A stretch of 64,000 nucleotides of DNA from Rhodocytophaga rosea (GCF_010119975.1 NZ_CP048222.1:1-64000); one strand, 5' to 3'. Positions 37,498 through 45,199 are shown, counted from the stretch's first letter. Numbers and translations: made by a program. The notes: generated by a model from the letters alone, not told the origin.

Positions 37498-38360
37498 GAG
37501 AACGTTTTGGAAGAATAAAAATAGGGTAAAAGAAAGAATCAGTGAGTAAACTTGAGGTGTCTAATCATCAAGTTTATGCAAGAAAAATTCTCTGCGCTCA
37601 CTGACCCTGAATGGGAAGTTATCAAGGAAATAATTGATAACCAAAGAAAGATTAAACATGAAAAACGGGTGATAATCAATGCACTGCTTTGGCTGCTAAC
37701 TACGGGCAGCCAATGGCGCAATATGGAAAGTAAGTACCCACCCTGGCAAACCATTTACTATTATTTCAGGCAGTGGAAAAAGCGGGGCATTATTGAAGAG
37801 TTGTTAGCTTTTTTAGCAGGCAGAGAAAGAAAAAAAGCAGGCAGACAAGCCCTGCCAAGCGTGTTAGCTATTGATAGCCAAAGTGTTAAGATTATACAAT
37901 TTACCAGTCAGGATAAAGGCATAGATGGCAATAAAAAAGTGAATGGCAGAAAAAGACATCTGGCTGTGGACTGTTTAGGTATCCCCTGGGCGGTGCATAT
38001 TACAGCTGCTAATATATCAGACACCACAGCAGGATATGAGTTAGCAGCTAAGTTGAAGGGCAAGTCCGCCCGCCTGCATACCCTGAAAGCAGATAATGGC
38101 TACACAGAGACTTTTGTGGAAGAAGTGAAAAAACAATATGGATGGAGTGTAGAAATTGTACAAAAGCCTGAAAGCGTGAAAGGCTTTGTCCCGGCAGGGG
38201 GCCGTTGGGTAGTGGAACGTAGCTACGGATGGCTCAATTTTAAGCGTAGGTTGAGCCGTGATTTTGAAAAAAGCACAGAAAGTTCGGAAGCCATGCTACA
38301 ATTAGCCTTTATTGATACTCTGCTCAAAAGAAAAACCGAATAATATTTCAAAACATTCTC
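37498..38360 (+). mobile_element. IS5-family (IS1031-like) element with TTA target duplication
   Basis: The ends GAGAACGTTTTGGAA (37498-37512) and TTTCAAAACATTCTC (38346-38360) are inverted copies with two mismatches. TTA lies directly outside both (37495-37497 and 38361-38363), matching the TNA duplication of the IS1031 group. It sits about 170 bp after the IS982 copy and 15 bp before a cupin gene. Confidence 0.85.
37576..38343 (+). CDS. IS5-family transposase
   Basis: The 255-aa product (ATG at 37576; an upstream in-frame ATG at 37552 is less likely) has the N-terminal LTDPEWEVIKEII and TGSQWRNMESKYPPWQTIYYYFRQWKKRGI of IS5/IS1031 transposases. The catalytic core is VLAIDSQSVKI, TLKADNGYTETFVEEV and GGRWVVERSYGWLNFKRRLSRDFE, with both Asp and the Glu. 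It is uninterrupted and probably functional. Confidence 0.93.
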   Translation: MQEKFSALTDPEWEVIKEIIDNQRKIKHEKRVIINALLWLLTTGSQWRNMESKYPPWQTIYYYFRQWKKRGIIEELLAFLAGRERKKAGRQALPSVLAIDSQSVKIIQFTSQDKGIDGNKKVNGRKRHLAVDCLGIPWAVHITAANISDTTAGYELAAKLKGKSARLHTLKADNGYTETFVEEVKKQYGWSVEIVQKPESVKGFVPAGGRWVVERSYGWLNFKRRLSRDFEKSTESSEAMLQLAFIDTLLKRKTE

Positions 38361-38375
38361 TTAAAACAGACCCTT

Positions 38376-38786
38376 ATGAAACTCAACAAAGAAGCCATTC
38401 CGGTAGCTATGCAAGCACCAGGAACCATCATGAGAAACCTGCCCGGTTATGGAGGGATGACAGTTGCCTTTAATCAAATGCCGGCAGGCACAGACCTTGG
38501 TCCCCTATTGCAAGGATTACAAAATAATAGTTGCCAATGCCCACATTGGGGATATGTCTTGGAGGAGGAGATAGTGATGAAATATGATGATGGGACAGAA
38601 GAGACCTTAATGACCGGCGATGTTTTTTACATGCAGCCAGGACATATGGCTGTGGTTAAAAAGGATCCAAAATTAATTGATTTCAGTCCTGAGAAACAAC
38701 TCAAGGAAGTATTAGACCATGTTGCTAAAAAGTCCACTTTTTGGGGGAGGTCCACTTTTAGGCGTCAATCATTTCCTGTAAACTGA
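38376..38786 (+). CDS. Cupin-domain protein with altered C-terminal tail
   Basis: The 136-aa protein carries a cupin-like domain (CQCPHWGYVLEEEIVMKY, ETLMTGDVFYMQPGHMAVV) and reads normally to EVLDHVAKK. The last 19 residues (STFWGRSTFRRQSFPVN) come from a DNA stretch with two direct copies of GTCCACTTTT (38732-38741, 38750-38759), a sequence also found at insertion-sequence ends in this window. The natural C-terminus was probably replaced. It lies directly after the IS5 right end, so its promoter may have been displaced too. Confidence 0.75.
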   Translation: MKLNKEAIPVAMQAPGTIMRNLPGYGGMTVAFNQMPAGTDLGPLLQGLQNNSCQCPHWGYVLEEEIVMKYDDGTEETLMTGDVFYMQPGHMAVVKKDPKLIDFSPEKQLKEVLDHVAKKSTFWGRSTFRRQSFPVN

Positions 38787-38853
38787 TAAAATAATAAGAT
38801 CATTCTTTCTATATTCTGTCAAATATCTTTTATGTTTTTACTTCCCTATAGCA

Positions 38854-39432
38854 ATGGATGCCAAAGAAATACTCAAACAGTATATCGCTAAAACTATTTC
38901 CTTATCAGATGAACAGTTCGATTACTTCTTTTCGCATTTTAAGCCGCAGGTATTCAAAAAAGGCCAAACGATCATTGGCGCTGGTGATAAGTTAGATTCG
39001 GAATATTTCGTAATTAATGGATGTTTAAAGACATTTTACATCAATGATGAGTTGAAAATGTATATTCTTCAATTCGCCATGCCTACCTGGTGGGCTTCCG
39101 ATTATCATGCGCTCTATACAGGCAACAGATCAACGGTGAGTGTAGATTGTATCACAGATGCAGAGGTTCTTTGTTTGAAGACGGAGGACCGGGAAAAGCT
39201 TTGCCGTGAGATACATGCCATTGAACATTTTTTCCGGTGGCGCACCAATATGGGGTACGTAGCTTCTCAAAAACGATTATTATCTTTAATGAATAATGAT
39301 GCCAGACACCGCTATGAGGAACTGTTGAAACAATATCCACAGCTCTATAACCTCGTCCCCAAGAATTTAATTGCTGCCTATTTAGGTGTATCCCGCGAGA
39401 CCCTCAGCCGCCTGTATCACTCCCAAAAGTGA
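38854..39432 (+). CDS. Crp/Fnr-family transcriptional regulator
   Basis: The 192-aa protein has an N-terminal cyclic-nucleotide-binding fold (VFKKGQTIIGAGDKLDSEYFVINGCLKTFYI) and a short C-terminal HTH (NLVPKNLIAAYLGVSRETLSRLYHSQK). There are no cysteine clusters for an iron-sulphur centre, so it is closer to the Bacteroidota Crp-like regulators with unknown ligand. Two Crp-like palindromes lie at and after its stop codon, ahead of YceI, which suggests that it activates the YceI-tautomerase-SDR run. Confidence 0.9.
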   Translation: MDAKEILKQYIAKTISLSDEQFDYFFSHFKPQVFKKGQTIIGAGDKLDSEYFVINGCLKTFYINDELKMYILQFAMPTWWASDYHALYTGNRSTVSVDCITDAEVLCLKTEDREKLCREIHAIEHFFRWRTNMGYVASQKRLLSLMNNDARHRYEELLKQYPQLYNLVPKNLIAAYLGVSRETLSRLYHSQK

Positions 39433-39480
39433 TCTATATCACATACTGTTACACTTTTTACGAATGTGACATAGGTCACG
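39429..39480 (+). promoter_or_regulatory. Two Crp/Fnr-like palindromes before YceI
   Basis: GTGATCTATATCAC (39429-39442) is a perfect 14-bp palindrome that overlaps the stop codon of the regulator. TGTGACATAGGTCACG (39465-39480) fits TGTGA-N6-TCAC. They are centred 37 bp apart and the YceI start is at 39536. CACCTTTG at about 39504 may be the -7 element. Confidence 0.6.
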
Positions 39481-39535
39481 CAATCCTTTTCTTTTCATCC
39501 TGCACCTTTGTGTTGTTCATTTAAACATCAAGAAA

Positions 39536-40105
39536 ATGGAAACACAACAATTTAACATTATCGGCTCCCAAAGCTTGGTTGAATGGGTGGGCCGCAAAGT
39601 AACAGGCGCCCATAATGGCACGATTGCTATCAAAGAAGGAACCCTGACTTTCAAAGATAATCATCTTTTAAGTGGGAGATTCGTAATTGACACAAGGTCA
39701 ATTAAAATTCTAGACATCACCGATCCTGTAACAAATGCACAATTTGCCGGGCACTTAGCCTCTGATGACTTTTTTAGTTCAGAGCAATATCCCGAAGCTA
39801 TTTTTGAAATTAGCTATGCCGAGCCCATTAACAAGGGAGCTTATCATGTTACCGGTAACCTAACGATCAAAGGTATTACTCAACTAATCAGTTTTAATGC
39901 GCAGGTAGACCGTTCTGGCAATACGGTTACTGCTTCCGGCAAAATCACAGTAGATCGTACCAAATTCGGCATTAAGTTTCGTTCTGGTAACTTTTTCCAG
40001 AACCTGGGCGATACTTTGATCTATAACAATTTTGATCTCGGTACACACCTTACTGCACAAGCGGCTACGCAACCTGAAGTAACTGCTCAACCTATTCACG
40101 CTTAA
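39536..40105 (+). CDS. YceI-family protein
   Basis: This 189-aa protein is a lipocalin-like YceI domain: SQSLVEWVGRKVTGAHNGTIAIKEGTL, IDTRSIKILDITD, LASDDFFSSEQYPEAIFEIS, TGNLTIKGIT and KITVDRTKFGIKFRSG. There is no signal peptide, so unlike E. coli YceI it should stay in the cytoplasm. The family binds isoprenoid or other lipophilic ligands. It starts a tightly packed run with the tautomerase (12 bp) and SDR (13 bp). Confidence 0.92.
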   Translation: METQQFNIIGSQSLVEWVGRKVTGAHNGTIAIKEGTLTFKDNHLLSGRFVIDTRSIKILDITDPVTNAQFAGHLASDDFFSSEQYPEAIFEISYAEPINKGAYHVTGNLTIKGITQLISFNAQVDRSGNTVTASGKITVDRTKFGIKFRSGNFFQNLGDTLIYNNFDLGTHLTAQAATQPEVTAQPIHA

Positions 40106-40116
40106 ACATTACTGCC

Positions 40117-40335
40117 ATGCCTTATATTAAAATTGAAGTAACCCGTGAAGGTGTTTCCAGGGAAAAGAAACAAGCCCTCATTAAAGGAGTAACCGAGGTG
40201 ATTACCACTGTACTCAATAAAGATCCATATCTAACACATGTAGTCATTCAGGAAGTGGATTTAGATGATTGGGGATATGGAGGCGAACAAACATCTGTCC
40301 TGAGGGAAAAAGGAATCACTGCCAACAAAAAGTAA
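40117..40335 (+). CDS. 4-oxalocrotonate tautomerase family protein
   Basis: The 72-aa protein starts MPYIKIEV, which places the catalytic Pro at position 2 after Met removal. It continues with EKKQALIKGVTEVITTVLNKDP and HVVIQEVDLDDWGYGGE. The length fits the family, whose members isomerise dienols or act on halogenated acrylates as hexamers. It is the middle gene of a probable YceI-tautomerase-SDR operon. Confidence 0.92.
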   Translation: MPYIKIEVTREGVSREKKQALIKGVTEVITTVLNKDPYLTHVVIQEVDLDDWGYGGEQTSVLREKGITANKK

Positions 40336-40347
40336 ATCGTATCCATC

Positions 40348-41082
40348 ATGAAAAAGCAAACAGTTATCGTTACCGGTGCATCTTCCGGTATCGGGAAAGA
40401 AGTAGCCCGCTACTTCTTAGCAAAAGGCGACAACGTCGTTATCAACTCAGCAACTGCCTCTAAACTCGAAGAAACCTTTCATGAGCTGGGTGCAGGACCC
40501 AATCTTGCCTTCGTAGCCGGAAATATCAGCGACAAAGCCACCGGTGAACTGCTGGTAAAAACAGCAGTAGATAAGTTTGGCTCGGCAGATGTACTGATTA
40601 ACAATGCAGGCATCTATGAAAACAAACCTTTTCTGGAAGTAGACGAGGCCTACCTGGACCGGTTTCTAAGTACCAATCTGAAAGGAACGTTTTTCACTAC
40701 ACAGGCAGTAATTCCACAAATGTTAAAACAACACGACGGCGTGGTAATTAACATTGGCTCACCCCTGGTAGAACATGCCTTAGGCGGCGGTCCATCCACA
40801 GCCCCCATCGCAAGCAAAGGAGCCATTCATGCCCTTACCATTCAACTGGCCGCTGAATTCGGAAAATACAATATCCGCGTAAATACCATTGCAGCAGGTA
40901 TTATCCGTACGCCTATGCATGGCGAAAATGCCGATAAGGCTGCAAGTTTGCATTTGATTAACCGCATTGGTGAAGTAGAAGAAGTAGCACAAATGGTATA
41001 CGCCATCGCAACAAACAAATATGTGACTGGTGCGATCATCCATGTAGATGGCGGTATGGGCGCAGGACATCATCTAAACTAA
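40348..41082 (+). CDS. SDR-family oxidoreductase
   Basis: The 244-aa SDR has the cofactor loop TGASSGIG (residues 9-16), NNAG (INNAGIYE), and a C-terminal GAIIHVDGGMGAGHH typical of classical SDRs. The catalytic region is unusual: after the serine of INIGSPLVEHALGG the place of Tyr-X3-Lys reads STAPIASKGA, so the Lys is present but Tyr is replaced by Ile or Pro. Activity through a normal Tyr is therefore doubtful, or the active site is modified. It follows the tautomerase by 13 bp. Confidence 0.85.
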   Translation: MKKQTVIVTGASSGIGKEVARYFLAKGDNVVINSATASKLEETFHELGAGPNLAFVAGNISDKATGELLVKTAVDKFGSADVLINNAGIYENKPFLEVDEAYLDRFLSTNLKGTFFTTQAVIPQMLKQHDGVVINIGSPLVEHALGGGPSTAPIASKGAIHALTIQLAAEFGKYNIRVNTIAAGIIRTPMHGENADKAASLHLINRIGEVEEVAQMVYAIATNKYVTGAIIHVDGGMGAGHHLN

Positions 41083-41152
41083 TAAAATCTTTCTTTACCG
41101 GCTTTTACAGCCATAGAATCGCAGAGCATAAACATATAACCTAATCCTACAG

Positions 41153-41533
41153 ATGAAAACCATTGACGAAGAAACAGCGGCTATCAAGCAAGTGCTGCAA
41201 GCGTATTATTTTCAGGGAATATATGAAGGCAATGTGGAATTACTCAGGGAGGCTTTCCATCCGGGAACATTACTCTTTGGAGATATAAACGGTCAACCCT
41301 ATGCCAAAACCCTTGATCAATATCTTACCGGAGTGGCTCACCGAACCAGCCCCAAAGATTCTGGCAAGCCCTACCAAACTGAGATTATTTCAATTGACGT
41401 TATTCAATCAATCGCCATAGCAAAAGCGCAGGTAAAAATGTATGAGTTTAATTATTATGATTTCCTATCTTTTCATAAAATTGATAGAAACTGGGTAATC
41501 GTGAATAAAATGCTCACTCATATAGAAGCCTAA
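41153..41533 (+). CDS. NTF2-like protein (putative lumazine-binding type)
   Basis: The 126-aa protein shows the cone-shaped NTF2 fold pattern: an N-terminal helix AIKQVLQAYYFQGIYEGNVELLREAFHP, then TLLFGDINGQPY, and strands SIDVIQSIAIAKAQVKMYEF and DFLSFHKIDRNWVIVNKML. Such proteins stand beside SDR and monooxygenase genes and may act as small isomerases or ligand binders. No catalytic residues can be assigned. Confidence 0.8.
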   Translation: MKTIDEETAAIKQVLQAYYFQGIYEGNVELLREAFHPGTLLFGDINGQPYAKTLDQYLTGVAHRTSPKDSGKPYQTEIISIDVIQSIAIAKAQVKMYEFNYYDFLSFHKIDRNWVIVNKMLTHIEA

Positions 41534-41567
41534 CTCTGCATATAAGCCATCAGTTAACACTAAAACC

Positions 41568-42656
41568 ATGTGGTATAAAACAAAAGTAACAGAACTGCTT
41601 GGAATCCAGTATCCGATTTTGCAAGGCCCATTTGGTGGCGGACTATCGACTGTCGAACTTACGGCAACCGTTTCAAAAATGGGTGGTTTAGGCGGATATG
41701 GTGCTTACACTATGTCTGCTCAGGAAATCTACGAGATGGATAAGCAGATCAAAGCAGCAACAGATAAACCCTATAATCTAAACCTTTGGGTTTCAGATAC
41801 CGATGCAGTCAATGGCACAGTCAGTGATGAACTCTATGAAGGGGTTAAAGCACAATTTAAGCCTTATTTTGACGAGGCAGGAATTGAGCTACCTTCGAAA
41901 CCGCCTCCATTTAAATCCCGGTTTGAAAATCAGCTGCAAGTAGTACTGGATATACGCCCCAAGGTGTTCAGCTTTATGTTTGGTATTCCTTCAGCAGATG
42001 TGTTAGAGCAATGCCGCAGGCGCAGTATTAAACTGATGGGTGCGGCTACTACCCTGGATGAAGCCCTGGCAGTCCAGAATGCTGGGGTAGATATGATCAT
42101 TGCCTCAGGTTTCGAGGCTGGCGGTCATCGCCCCTCTTTCCTGGCTCCAGCTGAGCAGTCGATAACCGGTACTTTTGTGTTAGTCCAGCTGATCAAGGAA
42201 AAAGTGAACCTGCCTATTATTGCCGCAGGTGGTATTGCCAGTGGAAGAGGTATAGCAGCAGCACTTACTCTGGGAGCAGATGCAGCACAAATTGGCACTG
42301 CCTTTCTGGCTTGTGATGAATCAGGTGCGCTTCCAGTTCATAAAGAGGCTCTGTTCTCTGAGGCTGCCAGGTATACCATGTTATCACGCGCTTTTACCGG
42401 ACGGTTAGGCAGAGGATTAAGTACGCCACTTGCCAAAGATTTGGCTGGCAAAGAGAGCAGTATTCTTCCGTTTCCCCTGCAAACCACCTTCATGTCTTCG
42501 TTAAGAAAGGCCGCACTCGAAAAGCAAAAATTTGATATGGTGCTGTTTTGGGGAGGCCAGATAGCGCCTATTCTTAAACATCGGAAAGCCGCAAACCTGA
42601 TGAAATCGCTTGTAGAAGAAACAACCCAACTCCTGAGCATCAGAAATCCTGCATAA
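41568..42656 (+). CDS. Nitronate monooxygenase family protein
   Basis: The 362-aa protein is an FMN-binding TIM barrel: IQYPILQGPFGGGLSTVELTATVSKMGGLGGYGA, VDMIIASGFEAGGHR, PIIAAGGIASGRGIAAALTLGADAAQIGTAFLACDES. The GGH motif supplies the catalytic His of class I nitronate monooxygenases, which oxidise propionate-3-nitronate and other nitronates. It lies 34 bp after the NTF2-like gene and ahead of a self-contained TetR unit. Confidence 0.9.
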   Translation: MWYKTKVTELLGIQYPILQGPFGGGLSTVELTATVSKMGGLGGYGAYTMSAQEIYEMDKQIKAATDKPYNLNLWVSDTDAVNGTVSDELYEGVKAQFKPYFDEAGIELPSKPPPFKSRFENQLQVVLDIRPKVFSFMFGIPSADVLEQCRRRSIKLMGAATTLDEALAVQNAGVDMIIASGFEAGGHRPSFLAPAEQSITGTFVLVQLIKEKVNLPIIAAGGIASGRGIAAALTLGADAAQIGTAFLACDESGALPVHKEALFSEAARYTMLSRAFTGRLGRGLSTPLAKDLAGKESSILPFPLQTTFMSSLRKAALEKQKFDMVLFWGGQIAPILKHRKAANLMKSLVEETTQLLSIRNPA

Positions 42657-42732
42657 TGCCACCCGGTTGGGCACTCTGGTCCATATTCTGCCGATGAAAA
42701 GATGGATAAAAATAATTCATCCAAAACTTTTA

Positions 42733-42758
42733 AATGACCGATCGGTCATTTATATTTG
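42733..42758 (+). promoter_or_regulatory. TetR operator overlapping a promoter
   Basis: AATGACCGATCGGTCATT (42733-42750) is a perfect 18-bp palindrome. It runs straight into TATATTTG (42751-42758), a perfect -7 element. The TetR start is at 42778. TetR bound here would block its own promoter. Confidence 0.8.
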
Positions 42759-42777
42759 TATCATCTATTACAAGAAT

Positions 42778-43365
42778 ATGACAAAGGCCGAACGAACCAA
42801 ACAATTAATCATTGAAAAAGCTGCCCCACTTTTCAATACCAAAGGAGTGGCAGGTACTTCCTTAAGTGATATTCTGGAGGTGACTAAACTGGCAAAAGGA
42901 AGCCTATACGTACACTTTGAAAACAAGGAAGAACTGGCGCATGAAGTAGTCAATTATCAGTTGAAGAAGTTGTCTGAAAAGGTAGAGGCAGCCATGAGCA
43001 GACAAAAAACAGCTAAAGAAAAATTATTCTCCTATATCGATCTCCATCTAGACCCTTTAAATCCTCCTATCTTAGGAGGCTGCCCTTTGCTCAACTTCGG
43101 TATGGAAGCCGATGATACAGATGAAGTTATTTGTAAGAAAGTACATATGCTCATTGAAACCGCTCAACAAAACATACGCACTGTTATCGAGAAGGGAATT
43201 GCCTCCGGAGAATTTAAACCAGACTGGGATGCACAGGAGTTCGCTACGCAAATGTTCGCTATGGTAGAAGGTGGAATTATGATGTCGAGGATAGCAGGAA
43301 ACAAAAAAGCAATGCAATCAATTGCCCGCTCTTTAAAAAAGGAAATTGAAGAAAAAACAGCATAA
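42778..43365 (+). CDS. TetR/AcrR-family regulator
   Basis: The start at 42778 gives a 195-aa protein beginning MTKAERTKQLIIEKAAPLFNTKG, with the HTH in GTSLSDILEVTKLAKGSLYVHFENKEELAHEVV. A longer frame from 42667 runs across the operator and is wrong. The C-terminal part is of the group that includes TetR_C_6-like regulators (GGCPLLNFGMEADDTDEVI). The same 16-bp palindrome occurs before this gene and before the next, so it should repress both itself and the DUF2798/Ohr genes. Confidence 0.93.
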   Translation: MTKAERTKQLIIEKAAPLFNTKGVAGTSLSDILEVTKLAKGSLYVHFENKEELAHEVVNYQLKKLSEKVEAAMSRQKTAKEKLFSYIDLHLDPLNPPILGGCPLLNFGMEADDTDEVICKKVHMLIETAQQNIRTVIEKGIASGEFKPDWDAQEFATQMFAMVEGGIMMSRIAGNKKAMQSIARSLKKEIEEKTA

Positions 43366-43382
43366 AAATTTTTAATCAAAAC

Positions 43383-43398
43383 ATGACCGATCGGTCAT
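43383..43398 (+). promoter_or_regulatory. Second TetR operator, before DUF2798
   Basis: ATGACCGATCGGTCAT is identical to the central 16 bp of the operator at 42733. It starts 18 bp after the TetR stop and ends 23 bp before the start of the DUF2798 gene. Confidence 0.8.
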
Positions 43399-43421
43399 AA
43401 AAGTAAATCAAACTAAAAATT

Positions 43422-43667
43422 ATGAAAGCAATGAAACAAAAAATTGTCTTTGCCATGCTGATGGGGATCATCACGACTGGTATTGTGTCCTTTACACTCA
43501 TAGGAGTAAATAGAGGATATGATCCCGGGTTTGCCTCGATCTGGATGAAGTCCTGGGTTATCTCTTACTTGATTGTAATCCCCATTATTCTGCTTGTTTC
43601 ACCCAGCATTCAACGTGTAGCAAGTTATTTATGTAAGGAGCGGACGTATGCCACACAAAACGAATAA
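43422..43667 (+). CDS. DUF2798 small membrane protein
   Basis: The 81-aa protein has two membrane helices: KIVFAMLMGIITTGIVSFTLIGV and SWVISYLIVIPIILLVSPSIQRV, with the FASIWMKSW link. This is the DUF2798 pattern. Its role is unknown; in many bacteria it lies next to a TetR gene, as here. An inner Met at 43431 is another possible start. Confidence 0.85.
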   Translation: MKAMKQKIVFAMLMGIITTGIVSFTLIGVNRGYDPGFASIWMKSWVISYLIVIPIILLVSPSIQRVASYLCKERTYATQNE

Positions 43668-43716
43668 GGCATTTTAATATACATTTTTATCTAGTAAACA
43701 ATTAACCAATACAACC

Positions 43717-44190
43717 ATGGAAACTTATCAAGTAAATTCCGCCATTACGAGTAAAACGCCTGAAGCCACCTCTCAGACTCCATTTAAAAAAGCTATTTAT
43801 ACCGCTAAAACCCATACCATAGGAGGCCGCGAAGGCGCATCCCGCAGTTCAGATGGTCGCCTGGATATTAAACTTTCAACGCCCGGCTCAGCCCGTGTAG
43901 GTACCAATCCCGAGCAATTGTTCGCCGCCGGCTGGTCTGCCTGTTTCGAAGGAGCTATAGGCAAGGCCGCAGCAAATAGAAAGATAAAACTTCCGGCTGA
44001 TACAGCGATCGATGCGGAAGTAGATTTATGTTTAGTTGATGGCGAGTATTCGCTACAGGCACGCCTCAATGTTAGTTTGCCGGGTTTGGATCATGAAGTA
44101 GCACGCATTCTTGTAGATGCTGCACACCAGATCTGTCCCTATTCTAAAGCCACCCGTGGGAATATTCCGGTTGCCATTAACCTGGTTTAA
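43717..44190 (+). CDS. Organic hydroperoxide resistance protein (Ohr/OsmC family)
   Basis: The 157-aa protein has both catalytic cysteines of Ohr: Cys76 in FAAGWSACFEGAI and Cys140 in AAHQICPYSKATRGNIPV. LDIKLSTPGSARVGTNPEQL is the Ohr-specific stretch. It reduces organic peroxides through lipoyl-dependent thiols in the cytoplasm. It follows DUF2798 by 49 bp, so it is probably released together with it when TetR lets go of the second operator. The IS3 element begins 19 bp after the stop. Confidence 0.92.
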   Translation: METYQVNSAITSKTPEATSQTPFKKAIYTAKTHTIGGREGASRSSDGRLDIKLSTPGSARVGTNPEQLFAAGWSACFEGAIGKAAANRKIKLPADTAIDAEVDLCLVDGEYSLQARLNVSLPGLDHEVARILVDAAHQICPYSKATRGNIPVAINLV

Positions 44191-44221
44191 GTGGACTTGC
44201 AACAAAATTGTGGACAATAAA

Positions 44222-45082
44222 TTAAGCAACTAACACATATTGATTTAAAAGTTGCTCCATCTGGGCTGGTGTTCTATATCCCAGAGAGGAATGCAGTCTT
44301 TTCCTGTTGTACCAGATTTCTATATATTCAAAAACAGTGGTAGCCGCTTGCTGCTGATGGGCAAACTTATAATCATATACACATTCCACTTTCAGGGTCT
44401 TAAAGAAGCTTTCTGCGACAGCATTATCCCAACAATTCCCTTTTCGACTCATGCTTGGCTTAATAAGAGGATATGTACCTAATTCTTGCCTAAATTCATC
44501 ACAGGCATACTGTATACCCCTGTCTGAATGAAATATTAGAGGTTGGATCACGGGCCTGTTTTTTATAGCCATTTTTAATGCTGCTATTGTCGTCTCTTTG
44601 GCCTTCATGGTTTTACTCAAGGCGAGAGCCAATAATCTTTCTGTCTGCCAAATCCAGTACCACCGTAAGATATAGCCAACCTGTAATGGTTCTGATATAA
44701 GTGGACCCGATGCTGACATCGTCTGCAGGTCCATGTCTGATACCCAGGCCTGACCTGTTGCATTAGCTGTAAAATTTCGATCCAGTAGATTTTCACTCAC
44801 CGGATAGCTATGCTTTGAATCCGTAGTGACCTTATACCTTTTAATTCTTTTTGCCCTAAGCTCAGCCTGCTTCATTAAGCGGGCAACCCTGGGTCTGGAA
44901 ACTGAAATGTTATTCGCTTTCAAGGCTTTACTGATTCTTGGGCTACCATAGGTCTGGCCACTCTCCTTATGGATCACTCTGATCTGTTGAAGAATTTCCC
45001 GGTTCTCTGTAGCTCGTTTAGATGGCTCACTGTTTATCCATCCATAATATCCACTTTTACTTACTTGAAAGGCTTTGCACAT
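44222..45082 (-). pseudogene. IS3 transposase OrfB, internal wrong-frame segment
   Basis: The frame is open for 286 aa and has the IS3 rve core: MCKAFQVSKSGYYGW, YGSPRISKALKAN, NATGQAWVSD with the first Asp, FHSDRGIQYA with the second, and SMSRKGNCWDNAVAESFFKTLK with the Glu. Between WVSD and ALSKTMKA it reads nonsense (MDLQTMSASGPLISEP and on). The expected TYIRTITGWLYLTVVLDLADRKIIG is present in another frame there. A 29-bp insert (inside 44703-44732) shifts the frame and a one-base change near 44626 shifts it back. The element's core strand next to the first Asp is thus destroyed although no stop shows it. Confidence 0.85.
44703..44732 (-). repeat. 30-bp semi-palindromic insert, copy 1
   Basis: The minus strand starts GGACCTGC and ends GCATCGGGTCC. 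It sits exactly after GACATG in orfB; removing 29 bp restores DMTYIRT. Its outer 5 bp (GGACC / GGTCC) and inner CGATG / CATCG are inverted repeats, so it can fold. It matches copy 2 in inverted orientation at 25 of 30 positions. Confidence 0.8.
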
Positions 45083-45169
45083 CTTCTCAATGGGGTATAC
45101 AGTGTGATTATCCTTTATGAATTGGAATATCTCCCATCGTTCCTGGAAAAGATGCTGACCGCCTTTTTT

Positions 45170-45199
45170 GGACCTGCCTACGTTGTGAGCATCGGCTCC
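45170..45199 (+). repeat. 30-bp semi-palindromic insert, copy 2 (inverted)
   Basis: The plus strand starts GGACCTGC and ends GCATCGGCTCC. It lies after ERD in orfA. It matches copy 1 read on the opposite strand, 25 of 30 positions, with the first eight and positions 19-26 identical. Confidence 0.8.

Noticed and set aside
36300-38400. IS982 and IS5 as a composite transposon
   Set aside because: They are different families with separate target duplications and only about 170 bp between them; two independent insertions explain it.
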